From a bacterium (GTDB lineage: Bacteria > Vulcanimicrobiota > JABDET01): a stretch of DNA of 64,000 nt. Where the stretch lies: contig JAJYZB010000008.1 of assembly GCA_021800275.1 (NCBI GenBank), positions 1 through 64,000 of the forward strand, given 5' to 3'. The first letter of the stretch is position 1; the number at the start of each line of letters is the position of its first letter. The notes beneath the pieces are model-generated. The model was not told the DNA's origin, made no database searches, and saw only the letters and a program-made list of their open reading frames with translations. The position numbers and the translations under genes were made by a program. Of this stretch, positions 8,265 to 16,741 are shown piece by piece.

Positions 8265-9599
8265 ATGGCAAAAATATTGGAAATGAAAGAAAATTGGATT
8301 GGAATTCTGCTGATTCTCCTTTTTTTAGCTTCTACCGCTCTTCTTATTTTGTTTCTGCAGAATCGCGGCAGACTTTCACCTGAATGGAGCAGAAAACTTC
8401 TGCACATTTCCAGCGGACTGGCATCTCTGAGTTTTCCTTTCATCTTTACGCAGAACTGGCCTGTTTTTGTCATTTCAGGAGGAGGGATCATTTTCGTTCT
8501 CTGCGTGAAAAAAATTTCATCTTTAAAAAAAAGCATTGGGAAAATCACAGGGAGTGTTTCCAGAAAATCTGAAGGTGAAATTTTTTTCCCCATAGGAACT
8601 GCAGTCCTTTTCTGGCTTTCTAAAGGAAACACAGTTCTCTACATCATTCCCCTGTTGATTCTAACTTTTGCCGACACTGCTGCTGCCCTGATCGGCATCT
8701 TTTATGGGACCTTTAAATATGATGCAACAGGGGGTAAAAAAAGCATGGAAGGCTCAATGGCGTTTTTTCTAACAGCCTTTTTCAGCGCCCATATTCCCCT
8801 GCTTGTTTTCACAAACACAGGTAGAATTCAGACCCTGTTGATTTCTGCCCTCCTTGGATTCTTCCTCATGATTGTGGAAGCGGTCTCATGGGATGGAATT
8901 GACAACCTGTTCATCCCTTTGGCAGGTTTTTTCCTTCTGAAAGCATTTCTGCAAATGACTCTTCCTGGACTTGCTGCTAGTCTTGCTGCAACAGCTTTCC
9001 TGGCAGCAGCAGCCCTTTTCCTGAAAAGGCAAAGCATTCTGAACACTGGCGCCCTGATGGGCGCTGTTCTGGCAGCTTATCTCTGCTGGTTTATTGGAGG
9101 AATTCAATGGATCCTTGTGCTGTTTATTTTTTTTGCGGCTTATCTTTTTCTGACCCCAAAATCTAAAGAGGATTGGAAACACCATTATAATGTTCACTCT
9201 GTTTTAAGCACGTGCGGTTCAGGGCTTTTATGGCTGCTGCTCTCAAGCCATTTTAAACACCCTGATTATTTGTACCCTTTCACTGCTTCTTTGTCTTCGC
9301 AGCTTGCCATGATCTCCACAGCTAGACAAATAAGGACACAGTCAAAACTCTCCTTGACTGGAAAAATCATTTTAAGCATCCTGGAAGGATGGCTCCTCAT
9401 GCTCATTCCCATCTTTATTTTACGAGGAAGCCATACAGCCGCGCAACTCATTTTATCTTTTGTCGGAACCAGCGCTTCAGCCGCAGCATTTTATTTCACC
9501 CAGCCTGATCTGGAACAGTATCCAGAAGACACCTCCAGATGGATGCGCCAATTCCTGTTTGGCTTGCTGGCTTCACTCATAGATTTCTGGGCAGTTTGA
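8265..9599 (+). CDS. Polytopic fusion: phytol/dolichol-kinase-like domain plus DUF92 (VTE6-like) domain
   Basis: A 444-residue protein with about 12 hydrophobic segments. The N-terminal half carries motifs of the phosphatidate cytidylyltransferase/dolichol kinase/VTE5 family: SRKLLHISSGL (about 42-52), LTFADTAAALIGIFYG...KYDATGGKKSMEGSMAFF (about 132-167), and EAVSWDGIDNLFIPL (about 205-219). The C-terminal half, from about residue 260 (LNTGALMGAVLAAYLCWFIGGIQW), resembles DUF92/TMEM19, the family of the plant phytyl-phosphate kinase VTE6, but is divergent. VTE5 and VTE6 act in sequence in plants (prenol to prenyl-P to prenyl-PP), so the fusion would make prenyl diphosphate, the donor of the operon's UbiA enzyme. 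The N-terminal assignment is good; the DUF92 part is moderate. ATG at 8283 is an alternative start. This is the last gene of the operon. Confidence 0.75.
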   Translation: MAKILEMKENWIGILLILLFLASTALLILFLQNRGRLSPEWSRKLLHISSGLASLSFPFIFTQNWPVFVISGGGIIFVLCVKKISSLKKSIGKITGSVSRKSEGEIFFPIGTAVLFWLSKGNTVLYIIPLLILTFADTAAALIGIFYGTFKYDATGGKKSMEGSMAFFLTAFFSAHIPLLVFTNTGRIQTLLISALLGFFLMIVEAVSWDGIDNLFIPLAGFFLLKAFLQMTLPGLAASLAATAFLAAAALFLKRQSILNTGALMGAVLAAYLCWFIGGIQWILVLFIFFAAYLFLTPKSKEDWKHHYNVHSVLSTCGSGLLWLLLSSHFKHPDYLYPFTASLSSQLAMISTARQIRTQSKLSLTGKIILSILEGWLLMLIPIFILRGSHTAAQLILSFVGTSASAAAFYFTQPDLEQYPEDTSRWMRQFLFGLLASLIDFWAV

Positions 9600-9697
9600 G
9601 GCTCGAGAATTTTCTAAAACTCAAGGAATTCCTAACCACAAGCCGATGTTTTGCATGAATTAGAAAATGAAGCCCTTCATCTTCTGCAGCCCAACGT

Positions 9698-9773
9698 TGG
9701 TGGAGCTGAGCGGGCTCGAACCGCCGACCCCCTGCTTGCAAAGCAGATGCTCTCCCGACTGAGCTACAGCCCC
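9698..9773 (-). tRNA. tRNA-Ala (anticodon TGC)
   Basis: A 76-nt cloverleaf on the minus strand with encoded CCA: acceptor GGGGCTG/CAGCTCC, D arm AGCTCAGTCGGGAGAGC, anticodon loop TTTGCAA and T loop GTTCGAGCC. It stands alone, convergent with the isoprenoid operon. Confidence 0.96.
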
Positions 9774-9844
9774 AAAAATAATAGCTAGAGTACCTGTGTT
9801 AAAATTCAATAATTCAAGATTCCCTTCCTTCAAAACATTTTTTT

Positions 9845-9915
9845 ACAATCTGTTCACAAAAGATTTACATTTTATTCATAAATTTATCTAGAAAAAATGT
9901 TATAATGTAGTTATA
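9845..9915 (+). promoter_or_regulatory. AT-rich promoter region with extended -10 for the 9953 gene
   Basis: An extended -10 (TGTTATAATG, TATAAT at 9901-9906) lies about 46 bp upstream of the ATG at 9953. Upstream, around 9840-9865, is TTTACAATCTGTTCACAAA. A near-identical block (TTTACAAACTGTACATAAA, read on the minus strand) precedes the same extended -10 before the orphan gene at 63233-63727, which suggests shared control. Confidence 0.6.
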
Positions 9916-9952
9916 AAAAAAATATCATTCAAATCTTTGAGGAGGTTAAAAA

Positions 9953-11083
9953 ATGGGCGGCTCAGGCGGATTTGGTAAACTCACTAATCCACTACCTTTA
10001 CCCGTACCCCCTGATTTTAATAAAAAACCTAAAGTGTATGACACAGGAAAAGACCCAACAGCTAAAGAGTTTGGAAAAACACAAGAGGTTGCTGTTTATA
10101 CAGCCACACAAACAGGAACCATAACTGACCCCAAAACACACAAAACGATCCCTCGTCCTGTATTACCAGAACAGCAGCAAACAGATTCAAACGCAGCCCA
10201 TCAAATACTCGATACCTTTAACCATGACAACCAGCAAATTGCAAATGATTTTGGGCAGAAAAAAATTACCGATTTTAATGTCTATGTAGAACCAGCTCCA
10301 CCTTCCAGTCTTCTAGGTGGGGGGTATGGGGCAAGCCATCCCTATCCTCAAGTTGGAGAACCCCAGCATTATGACGATAATATCACAGTAGATGTCAATG
10401 CGCCAACTTCTTTTTCAAATGCCTCTCCTTCAGGAAAACCAACCCTCGGAGGGCCAAATGAAGCTCCTGAACTGACAGATGCAGAAGTTGTGGAAAGTTA
10501 TGAAGATCGAACAAAAAATTGGAATGCGGGACTGACGAATGGTGAATCCCTCAGCCGAGCGATCTCTTTTGAACTGCAGCCTGCAGGAGGTAAAGATCCT
10601 AACCTAAGCACTGATCCTATGCAAACCTGGTGGAAAAATGGGCACAAAGATTATATCAACGGAAATCCCGATTTTACTAAAAGCCAGCCAACTAACAAAG
10701 AAGGATTTCAGTTTGATGAATACGGAGGGATCCAGAACAAAACACAAGCCAGTGACAGAAACCCCAATAGCAATGGGTCCGGAACCCTTTTTCTCATGTA
10801 CCTCCACAATAAACTAGGATACAACTGGCAGCAGATCACTCATGCAAAAGGGAACACGCTTGGAGAGAAATACCAAAGTTTAACTGGAATCAGCGGGCAG
10901 CAGGGATTCCAGAATTTTCTGAAAGCTCTCCCGACTAAAAAACTGCCCAATGGTCAGACTGAGTTAAATCTGCCTCAAGATGGAAATCCATTTCAAACAA
11001 AACCCAACCCTTTAGATAAAGTAAAAAAAGCGGTCTCCTACGCAGTGGCTCGGATAAAAAACTTTTTCTCAACTCTCTTCTAA
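9953..11083 (+). CDS. Hypothetical protein with a conserved C-terminal domain of unknown function
   Basis: A 376-residue protein starting MGGSGGFGKL, with a strong AGGAGG ribosome binding site and no signal peptide. Residues 1-190 are Pro/Gln/Asn/Thr-rich and probably disordered. Residues about 195-345 look folded: NGESLSRAISFELQP, then WWKNGHKDYINGNPDFT, DRNPNSNGSGTLFLMYLHNK and LGYNWQQITHAKGNTLGEKYQSLTG. From memory, this block order recurs in large uncharacterised bacterial proteins (pattern G-x-LSR-x-x-x-x-EL-x-P ... LFL-x-x-L-x-x-x-LGF-x-W ... TL-x-x-x-Y-x-x-LTG). I know no function for it. The tail (DKVKKAVSYAVARIKNFFSTLF) is a basic amphipathic helix. A signal-peptide-bearing WG-repeat gene follows after 2 bp, so the two may work together at the cell surface (inference). 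Confidence 0.75.
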   Translation: MGGSGGFGKLTNPLPLPVPPDFNKKPKVYDTGKDPTAKEFGKTQEVAVYTATQTGTITDPKTHKTIPRPVLPEQQQTDSNAAHQILDTFNHDNQQIANDFGQKKITDFNVYVEPAPPSSLLGGGYGASHPYPQVGEPQHYDDNITVDVNAPTSFSNASPSGKPTLGGPNEAPELTDAEVVESYEDRTKNWNAGLTNGESLSRAISFELQPAGGKDPNLSTDPMQTWWKNGHKDYINGNPDFTKSQPTNKEGFQFDEYGGIQNKTQASDRNPNSNGSGTLFLMYLHNKLGYNWQQITHAKGNTLGEKYQSLTGISGQQGFQNFLKALPTKKLPNGQTELNLPQDGNPFQTKPNPLDKVKKAVSYAVARIKNFFSTLF

Positions 11084-11085
11084 GA

Positions 11086-12204
11086 ATGCAGAGAACCAGT
11101 GTCAACAGGAGTGCAAAACTAATTCTCCTCATCATATTTGTTTTGTGGAATCTTGGTGCTGCTTCTGCAAAAGCAGTATCACTGATTCCTGCAGTAGGGA
11201 AAAATAACAAATTCGGTTTTATCAATCAGAAAGGGAAGGTGATGATCCCTTTCCGGTTTCTGCAAGTCAAACCTTTTCATGAAGGGGCTGCTTGTGTTGC
11301 AGTCTTATCCAATAATAGGACCGTGAAATGGGGATATATCAATTTAAAAGGCAAATGGATGATCCCCCCAACCTTTAACCTGGCAAGATCTTTTCAGGAA
11401 GGACTTGCAGCTGCAGGATATCAAAGACTTCCCCAATACCATCCAGGGTTTAGAGGCATTTTTCCTCTGACCCAGGCAAACTGGGGGTACATCAATCACA
11501 AAGGAAAGTTCATCATTAAACCCCAATTCAAAAAAGTGTCTTCTTTTTCTGAAGGGCTTGCAGCTGCCTGCATTACAAAAGGCTGCGGTTATATCAATCA
11601 TCACGGAAAATGGGTCATACCGCCCCTCTACCTCTCATCCTTCCCTTTTCATGAAGGGGCCGCTCGAGTTTTTACCGGAAAATTTGGATTTATCAATAAA
11701 CAGGGAAAATGGGTGATTAAACCAAAGTATGATGATGCAGGAAATTTCACCAATCACCGCGCCCTTACTTCAAATTTTAAAAAAAACAAAGGTGATTATG
11801 GCTACTTAAATCTATCCGGAAAGCCTGCTGTTCCTTTCAAATTCAAAGCCGCCTATCCTTTTTCAGAGGGATTAGCTTTTGTTGTTGAAAAAATGGACAA
11901 AAAAACAGAACTGGGTTATATCAATACTTCGGGGAAAATGATGATCCGACTCCCCCAAAACACAATATTCAAGTATCATCCCTGGGAAAATAATTTTATA
12001 ACCTTTAGCAATGGATTAGCTCTTGCAGGAATCCGAAAGAAAAAGGAAATAAAATATGGATACATCAATCATAAAGGAAACTGGGTCATTCCCCCAAAAT
12101 TCAGTGGAGCAGATCCCTTTTGCCGAGGAACAGCAGAAGTGAAAATAGGAAAAACATGGGGTTATATTATCAACGAAAAAGGAAAAATTATCTGGAGCCC
12201 CTAA
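11086..12204 (+). CDS. Exported WG-repeat protein
   Basis: A 372-residue protein with a signal peptide (LILLIIFVLWNLGAASAKA, cleavage near residue 28-30) and about seven WG/KWG repeats of roughly 35-45 residues. Clear copies include KWGYINLKGKWMIPP, NWGYINHKGKFIIKPQF, GCGYINHHGKWVIPP, KFGFINKQGKWVIKPKY, ELGYINTSGKMMI, KYGYINHKGNWVIPPKF and TWGYIINEKGKIIW. Between repeats runs the F-x-EGLA-type link (FHEGAACVA, FSEGLAAAC). WG repeats form beta-propeller-like folds and probably bind partners; no enzyme residues are expected. The gene begins 2 bp after the preceding orphan, so co-transcription is likely. Confidence 0.9.
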   Translation: MQRTSVNRSAKLILLIIFVLWNLGAASAKAVSLIPAVGKNNKFGFINQKGKVMIPFRFLQVKPFHEGAACVAVLSNNRTVKWGYINLKGKWMIPPTFNLARSFQEGLAAAGYQRLPQYHPGFRGIFPLTQANWGYINHKGKFIIKPQFKKVSSFSEGLAAACITKGCGYINHHGKWVIPPLYLSSFPFHEGAARVFTGKFGFINKQGKWVIKPKYDDAGNFTNHRALTSNFKKNKGDYGYLNLSGKPAVPFKFKAAYPFSEGLAFVVEKMDKKTELGYINTSGKMMIRLPQNTIFKYHPWENNFITFSNGLALAGIRKKKEIKYGYINHKGNWVIPPKFSGADPFCRGTAEVKIGKTWGYIINEKGKIIWSP

Positions 12205-12279
12205 ACTCCATCCCGCAGCTGAGCTGAGCAAAGTTGTCCCCACAACTGCAGGAAGATAAAGAGACCTCGTTAAATAACA

Positions 12280-13416
12280 ATGACACATCTTATGCAAACT
12301 CGCAGCCTGACCATCATGTTTACTGATCTCAGCGATTTTACTCAAAAAACGGCGGAAATGTCGCGAGAACAAATACAAGAATTTTTGTCCAGCCATGACC
12401 GTGTCGTTCGACCAATCCTTCTGGCTCGAAGAGGAAAAATTATTAAAACTCTTGGGGATTCTTTTCTAGCTGTGTTCGACAGCCCCACAGATGCTGTTTT
12501 AGCAGGCATCCAGATTCAACAAGCAGTAGAAGAGTATGATCGTTTAGTTAAACCTGTTCAAAAAATGGAAATTCGGGTTTCTATCAATGTGGGAGAAGTC
12601 ACTGAAATGGACAATGACATTTTTGGTGATGCGGTCAACGTCGCCAGCAGACTTCTGTCTATCGCTGAAAAAAACTGCGTTTATTTCACTGAAGCTGTTT
12701 ATCTAGTCATGAACAAAACCGAAGTTCCAACCACAGAGATAGGTTACCGCCAGTTTAAAGGAGTGCCGGAAAAAATAAAAGTTTACCGAGTATTAAAAGA
12801 AAAACCTGCTCAGTCTTCTCCTGCCAAAAAAGAAAATCTGCTTCCTGAAACTATAGAACCTCCAAAAACAGAGCAAGAACAAATACCCGAACCAAAGAAA
12901 AAATCTCACAAAATTCTTATTCTCTTGGCAGCGCTTTTTCTTTTAGGGATAGGACTGTATCTAAGCGCTCGTTTCCTCCATCAGACACTGCCTGCAAACC
13001 CAATTCCCGCTCCAAAGAAAATTGCAGCTGTTCCACAAACCGCGCCTACCAGAAAAAAAGTTTCCTCCCTCCCGAAATCACCCCATACTCCCACTTCAAT
13101 CACTCTCCCAAAACCTGTAATACTCAAATCTACCAGTCCTGCTGCAGCCAACCCGACTCCCCCAAAAACCGCTGTTATTTCCCAGGAGAAGCCAAAATTC
13201 ACAACTCTTGAAATTGACTCATCACCATCAGGGTTCAAGGTTTATATCAATGGAAAATTTATGGGGAGGACAGATCTGGAATTTCCACTTCTCCACGGCG
13301 CATACAAACTCTATCTGAAAAAAGGAAATCATGTCGTAAAATCAGTAAGATTGATTGTAGGACATCAAAAAAAACTAAAAGAAAATTTTAATTTAAGTTC
13401 TGGAGGAAACCCATGA
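12280..13416 (+). CDS. Class III adenylate/guanylate cyclase with membrane anchor and PEGA domain
   Basis: A 378-residue protein. Residues about 8-172 form a class III cyclase homology domain: metal-binding Asp in MFTDLSDF (D16) and TLGDSFLAVF (D60), transition-state Asn and Arg in FGDAVNVASR (N120, R124), then YRQFKGVPEKIKVYRV. All needed catalytic residues seem present, so cAMP or cGMP synthesis is plausible. A Pro/Glu/Lys-rich linker leads to one membrane segment (residues 211-230), a Pro-rich extracytoplasmic stalk, and a C-terminal PEGA domain (SSPSGFKVYINGKFMGRTD...YKLYLKKGNHV, about 308-375). This layout could link envelope binding to cytoplasmic nucleotide output. It overlaps the next gene by 4 bp. 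An alternative ATG lies at 12292. Confidence 0.9.
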   Translation: MTHLMQTRSLTIMFTDLSDFTQKTAEMSREQIQEFLSSHDRVVRPILLARRGKIIKTLGDSFLAVFDSPTDAVLAGIQIQQAVEEYDRLVKPVQKMEIRVSINVGEVTEMDNDIFGDAVNVASRLLSIAEKNCVYFTEAVYLVMNKTEVPTTEIGYRQFKGVPEKIKVYRVLKEKPAQSSPAKKENLLPETIEPPKTEQEQIPEPKKKSHKILILLAALFLLGIGLYLSARFLHQTLPANPIPAPKKIAAVPQTAPTRKKVSSLPKSPHTPTSITLPKPVILKSTSPAAANPTPPKTAVISQEKPKFTTLEIDSSPSGFKVYINGKFMGRTDLEFPLLHGAYKLYLKKGNHVVKSVRLIVGHQKKLKENFNLSSGGNP

Positions 13417-14387
13417 AGTCATACTTACTTGCTGCTCTTATTTTCATTTTTTCTTCTATGCCCGCGTTCGCGGGTTTAAAAATTGGAGAAAAAGCTCCAC
13501 CTTTCACTTCTGCCTCTGTCAGCGGAGAAAAAATTTCTATTTCTTCCTATCAAAATAAAAAATCAGTTCTTCTCTACTTCTGGGATGCGGATTTTCACAT
13601 CTGCAGATTAGATCTTCTGAAACTCAATAAACAGTATGCAAGTTACTCCCGAAAAGGAATCCAGATAATTTCCGTCAATATCAGAAAAAGCTCCTCAAAA
13701 AGAGCCGACGCATTTATTAAAACTTATAAAATCAAGATTCCTCTGCTCATGGATTCTGACGAAAAAATTTCCGAACTTTACCATATCAATGGGATTGTTC
13801 CAACTACTTTTTTAATCAATAAAATAGGCAAAATCGTTTATCTTTACCAGGGCAGTTTTTCTGTTCATAGGCAGATCAATCCACAAATTGCCGCATTGAC
13901 CCCGAAAATGCGCGAAACTCCGATTAAAAACAGTTTGAAATGGAAAGTGTTTCAGATACCTAACACAGGATTAGAGGCCTCCATCCCTCAAGAATGGAAA
14001 CAAAAACCTTTTCACTCAAATTCTATCTTTATTTTTCTTTACAAACCATTTACTAAAAAATGGTTAACCTCTCGTTTTCACTTGATCCGCAGCCGCAAAT
14101 TTAAGTTGGCAAAACTTGTAAAAGCGATTTACCGCGCTGTTAAAAGCCAAAACACAGATGTAAAATTTTTTATAAAACCGACAGCTCATGCAAATTTCCC
14201 CCAGCACATAACCTTTGCTCTTACATTTAAAAATCCAAAGCAGATAAAAATTCTAATGTTTGGTGAAGCAGCTCCTGTAGGACATAAAAAAACTTTCCTT
14301 CTTGTTTCTTTTATGAATCCGTTAAATTTTAAAAAGTATAAACCTCTTCTCCAGGAAGTTTTTGCCAGTCTGCGCAGAGTTAAATAA
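13413..14387 (+). CDS. Exported TlpA-like thioredoxin-fold protein lacking the nucleophilic Cys
   Basis: A 324-residue protein with a signal peptide (LLAALIFIFSSMPAFA) and a TlpA/ResA-type fold: IGEKAPPFTSASVSGEKISISSY, FWDADFHICRLDLLKL, and a cis-Pro loop GIVPTTFLINKIGK. Where family members have WCxxC the sequence reads D-F-H-I-C, so the first, attacking Cys is Phe and only the second is kept. Ordinary disulfide reductase chemistry is unlikely, though a mono-Cys or binding role is possible. From about residue 170 a second domain (FQIPNTGLEASIPQEWKQKP...) resembles PsbP-like or DUF1795-type folds, a weak call. GGAGG precedes the ATG at normal spacing and the gene overlaps the cyclase gene by 4 bp. 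Confidence 0.85.
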   Translation: MKSYLLAALIFIFSSMPAFAGLKIGEKAPPFTSASVSGEKISISSYQNKKSVLLYFWDADFHICRLDLLKLNKQYASYSRKGIQIISVNIRKSSSKRADAFIKTYKIKIPLLMDSDEKISELYHINGIVPTTFLINKIGKIVYLYQGSFSVHRQINPQIAALTPKMRETPIKNSLKWKVFQIPNTGLEASIPQEWKQKPFHSNSIFIFLYKPFTKKWLTSRFHLIRSRKFKLAKLVKAIYRAVKSQNTDVKFFIKPTAHANFPQHITFALTFKNPKQIKILMFGEAAPVGHKKTFLLVSFMNPLNFKKYKPLLQEVFASLRRVK

Positions 14388-14414
14388 AGCGCCTCACTAC
14401 GTTTCTACTACCCA

Positions 14415-14435
14415 TGGGTTTGCACCCACTTTTTA
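14415..14435 (+). terminator. Possible weak terminator
   Basis: A short hairpin, TGGGT-TTGC-ACCCA, is followed by CTTTTTAC, 28 bp after the TlpA-like gene. The stem has only 5 bp. Confidence 0.4.
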
Positions 14436-14501
14436 CGTGTAAACACTGCCTGCAGCTTTCCCCGCAGGATTGTAAACGAACAAAAGAGAAAAGTGGAAAA
14501 C

Positions 14502-15686
14502 ATGAATACCATGAAATTTTTATCCGAAGAACTGGAAGATTTAAAACGAAAATCCCTTTACCGAAAACTTAAAATCCTGCAGTCCCCTCAGCAGCCCACC
14601 AGCATAATTGACGGGAAAACTGTTATTAACTTATCCAGCAACAATTATCTAGGGCTTGCGACCCATCCGCGGCTAAAACAAGCGGCCAAAGCTGCGATTG
14701 AAAAATGGGGAGTTGGAGCAGGTGCAGTTAGACCTATTATCGGAACCATGGAAATCCATGATCAACTGGAAAAAGAACTGGCAGCTTTTAAACATACAGA
14801 AGCTGCTCTTGTTTTTGTCGCAGGGATTGCGGCGAATCGCGGAACGATCCAGGCAGTGGCTCCTGATGAAACAGATGCCATTATCAGTGATGAACTAAAT
14901 CATGCCAGTATTATTGATGGAGTGAGACTGACAAAAGCAAAACGTCTGGTCTATCCCCATAAAGATGTAAAAGGTTTAGAAGCAGCATTAAAAAAAGCTG
15001 AAGGCTCTCGAAGAATTCTTGTTGTCACAGATGGTGTCTTCAGCATGGATGGAGATGTGGCTCCCCTGCCTGAAATAGTGGAAAAAGCGCACCAATATGG
15101 GGCATTTGTAATGGTGGATGATGCCCATGGCAGCGGAGTCATGGGACCCCATGGTGAAGGCACATCATTTCATTTTGGATTGCAGGATAAAATTGAAATT
15201 CAAATGGCAACCATGAGCAAAGCGGTCGGGGTGTTAGGAGGATATGTAGCTGGCAGCCAGGAACTGCGAGAATTTTTGATTCACAAAGCTCGACCATTCC
15301 TTTTTTCAACAGCTCATCCTCCTGCTGTTGCAGCAGCCTGTTTAGAAGCGGTTAGAGTGTTGAAAGAAGAACCGCAGCACCACCAGAAACTCTGGGAAAA
15401 CGCAAAATTTTTCAAAGCAGAATTGAATCGTCTCGGCTTTAACACAGGCACCAGTGTCACTCCAATCACCCCTGTGATTGTAGGAGAAGCTGCTGCAGCC
15501 ATGAAGTTCTCAGACCTTCTTTTTGAAGAGGGAGTTTTTGCTCAGGGGATTGGATTTCCAACAGTACCCGAAGGAAAAGCCAGGCTGAGGACAATTGTTA
15601 CCGCTAACCACACAAAAGAAGAACTTTCAAAAGCCCTGCAGGCTTTTGAAAAAATTGGTAAAAAACTTGCCCTTATGACTGTATGA
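14502..15686 (+). CDS. kbl: Glycine C-acetyltransferase (2-amino-3-ketobutyrate CoA ligase)
   Basis: A PLP-dependent alpha-oxoamine synthase of about 394 residues. It matches the Kbl type more closely than Bio[83 protein letters not shown], the PLP-Lys block [15 protein letters not shown], and [13 protein letters not shown]. Kbl cleaves 2-amino-3-ketobutyrate with CoA to glycine and acetyl-CoA. The neighbouring zinc dehydrogenase could supply that substrate from threonine. A BioF role is the main alternative: a bioD lies in the window with no bioF beside it. ATG at 14502 was chosen; GTG at 14493 and ATG at 14511 are also possible. It overlaps the next gene by 4 bp. Confidence 0.88.
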   Translation: MNTMKFLSEELEDLKRKSLYRKLKILQSPQQPTSIIDGKTVINLSSNNYLGLATHPRLKQAAKAAIEKWGVGAGAVRPIIGTMEIHDQLEKELAAFKHTEAALVFVAGIAANRGTIQAVAPDETDAIISDELNHASIIDGVRLTKAKRLVYPHKDVKGLEAALKKAEGSRRILVVTDGVFSMDGDVAPLPEIVEKAHQYGAFVMVDDAHGSGVMGPHGEGTSFHFGLQDKIEIQMATMSKAVGVLGGYVAGSQELREFLIHKARPFLFSTAHPPAVAAACLEAVRVLKEEPQHHQKLWENAKFFKAELNRLGFNTGTSVTPITPVIVGEAAAAMKFSDLLFEEGVFAQGIGFPTVPEGKARLRTIVTANHTKEELSKALQAFEKIGKKLALMTV

Positions 15687-16741
15687 AAGCCCTGGTTTTC
15701 CGCGAATTCGGAGGGACCGAAAAATTAAAATATGAAGAAGTCCCGGATCCAACGCCGCAAGAAAATGAAATTATAGTTAGAGTCAAAGCCTCCTCTATTA
15801 ACCATTTAGATCTCTGGATGAGACAAGGGATTCGAGGTCCAGAAATTCCAATGCCTCATATTTCGGGCTGCGATGGATCAGGCGAAGTTGTTCAGCTCGG
15901 AAAAAATGTTTCAGGACTTGCTCTGAACGAAAAAGTATTAATCTATCCTGGAATCAGCTGCGGGGAGTGCCGTTACTGCAAAACGGGTTGGGATTCTCTA
16001 TGTCCCGCCTATCATATTGTCGGCTACCAAATCCAGGGAACCTTTGCGGAATATGTTAAAATACCGGCCGGCTGCGCTATCCCGATTCCAGAAAAATTAT
16101 CCTTTGAAGAAGCAGCTTCCATTCCTCTGGTTTTTCTAACCGCTTACCACATGCTTTTCACCCGCGCTAAAATTAAAATTGGAGAAGATGTTCTGGTGAT
16201 GGCTGCCGGTTCAGGAGTTGGCAGTTCTGCCATTCAACTGGCAAAAGCCGCTGGGACAAGAGTAATAGCCTCTGCTGGATCTCAGGAAAAACTCGAACTG
16301 GCAAAAAAACTTGGCGCAGATGAAACAATCAATTATCAAAAAGACGATTTAACTCAAAAAATAAAAAACCTGACGGGCGGCAGAGGAGTTGATGTGATCA
16401 TTGAACATGTGGGTGGGGAAAATTTCAAAAAAGGACTTTATGCTTTAAGCAGGAACGGAAGGATTGTGACCTGCGGCGCCACTGCCCAGCCTATTATTGA
16501 TCTTGATTTAAGACTTCTTTTCGTGAGACACGTCAATTTGATAGGGTCCTATATGGGAGCAAAATGGGAACTACTAGAAGTCATAAAGTTGTTTCAAGCA
16601 GGGAAACTGAAAGCAGTGGTGGACAAAGCGTTTCCTCTTTCCCAGGGCGGTCGCGCACAGCAGTACGTTGAAGCAAGGAAAAACATGGGAAAAATTCTGC
16701 TGATCCCGCAAGCTACTTCACACTTAAAACCAGAATCGTAA
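15683..16741 (+). CDS. Zinc-binding medium-chain dehydrogenase
   Basis: A 352-residue MDR-family oxidoreductase. It has the GroES-like N-terminal domain with [15 protein letters not shown], the structural zinc lobe [17 protein letters not shown] (four Cys), and a Rossmann domain [18 protein letters not shown] followed by [14 protein letters not shown]. The catalytic zinc site is not obvious: the usual CGTD-type start is replaced by SSINHLDLW, as in quinone-oxidoreductase-like members that keep only the structural zinc. Pairing and ATGA overlap with kbl suggest a threonine or acyl-amino-ketone step, but the sequence is not a typical threonine dehydrogenase. The 3' end overlaps the convergent phosphatase gene by 29 bp. 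Confidence 0.88.
   Translation: MKALVFREFGGTEKLKYEEVPDPTPQENEIIVRVKASSINHLDLWMRQGIRGPEIPMPHISGCDGSGEVVQLGKNVSGLALNEKVLIYPGISCGECRYCKTGWDSLCPAYHIVGYQIQGTFAEYVKIPAGCAIPIPEKLSFEEAASIPLVFLTAYHMLFTRAKIKIGEDVLVMAAGSGVGSSAIQLAKAAGTRVIASAGSQEKLELAKKLGADETINYQKDDLTQKIKNLTGGRGVDVIIEHVGGENFKKGLYALSRNGRIVTCGATAQPIIDLDLRLLFVRHVNLIGSYMGAKWELLEVIKLFQAGKLKAVVDKAFPLSQGGRAQQYVEARKNMGKILLIPQATSHLKPES

Noticed and set aside
13600-13625. Possible frameshift explaining the missing Cys of the TlpA-like protein
   Set aside because: The frame is uninterrupted and flanking residues (FWDAD and RLDLL) align well, so a substitution is the simpler reading.
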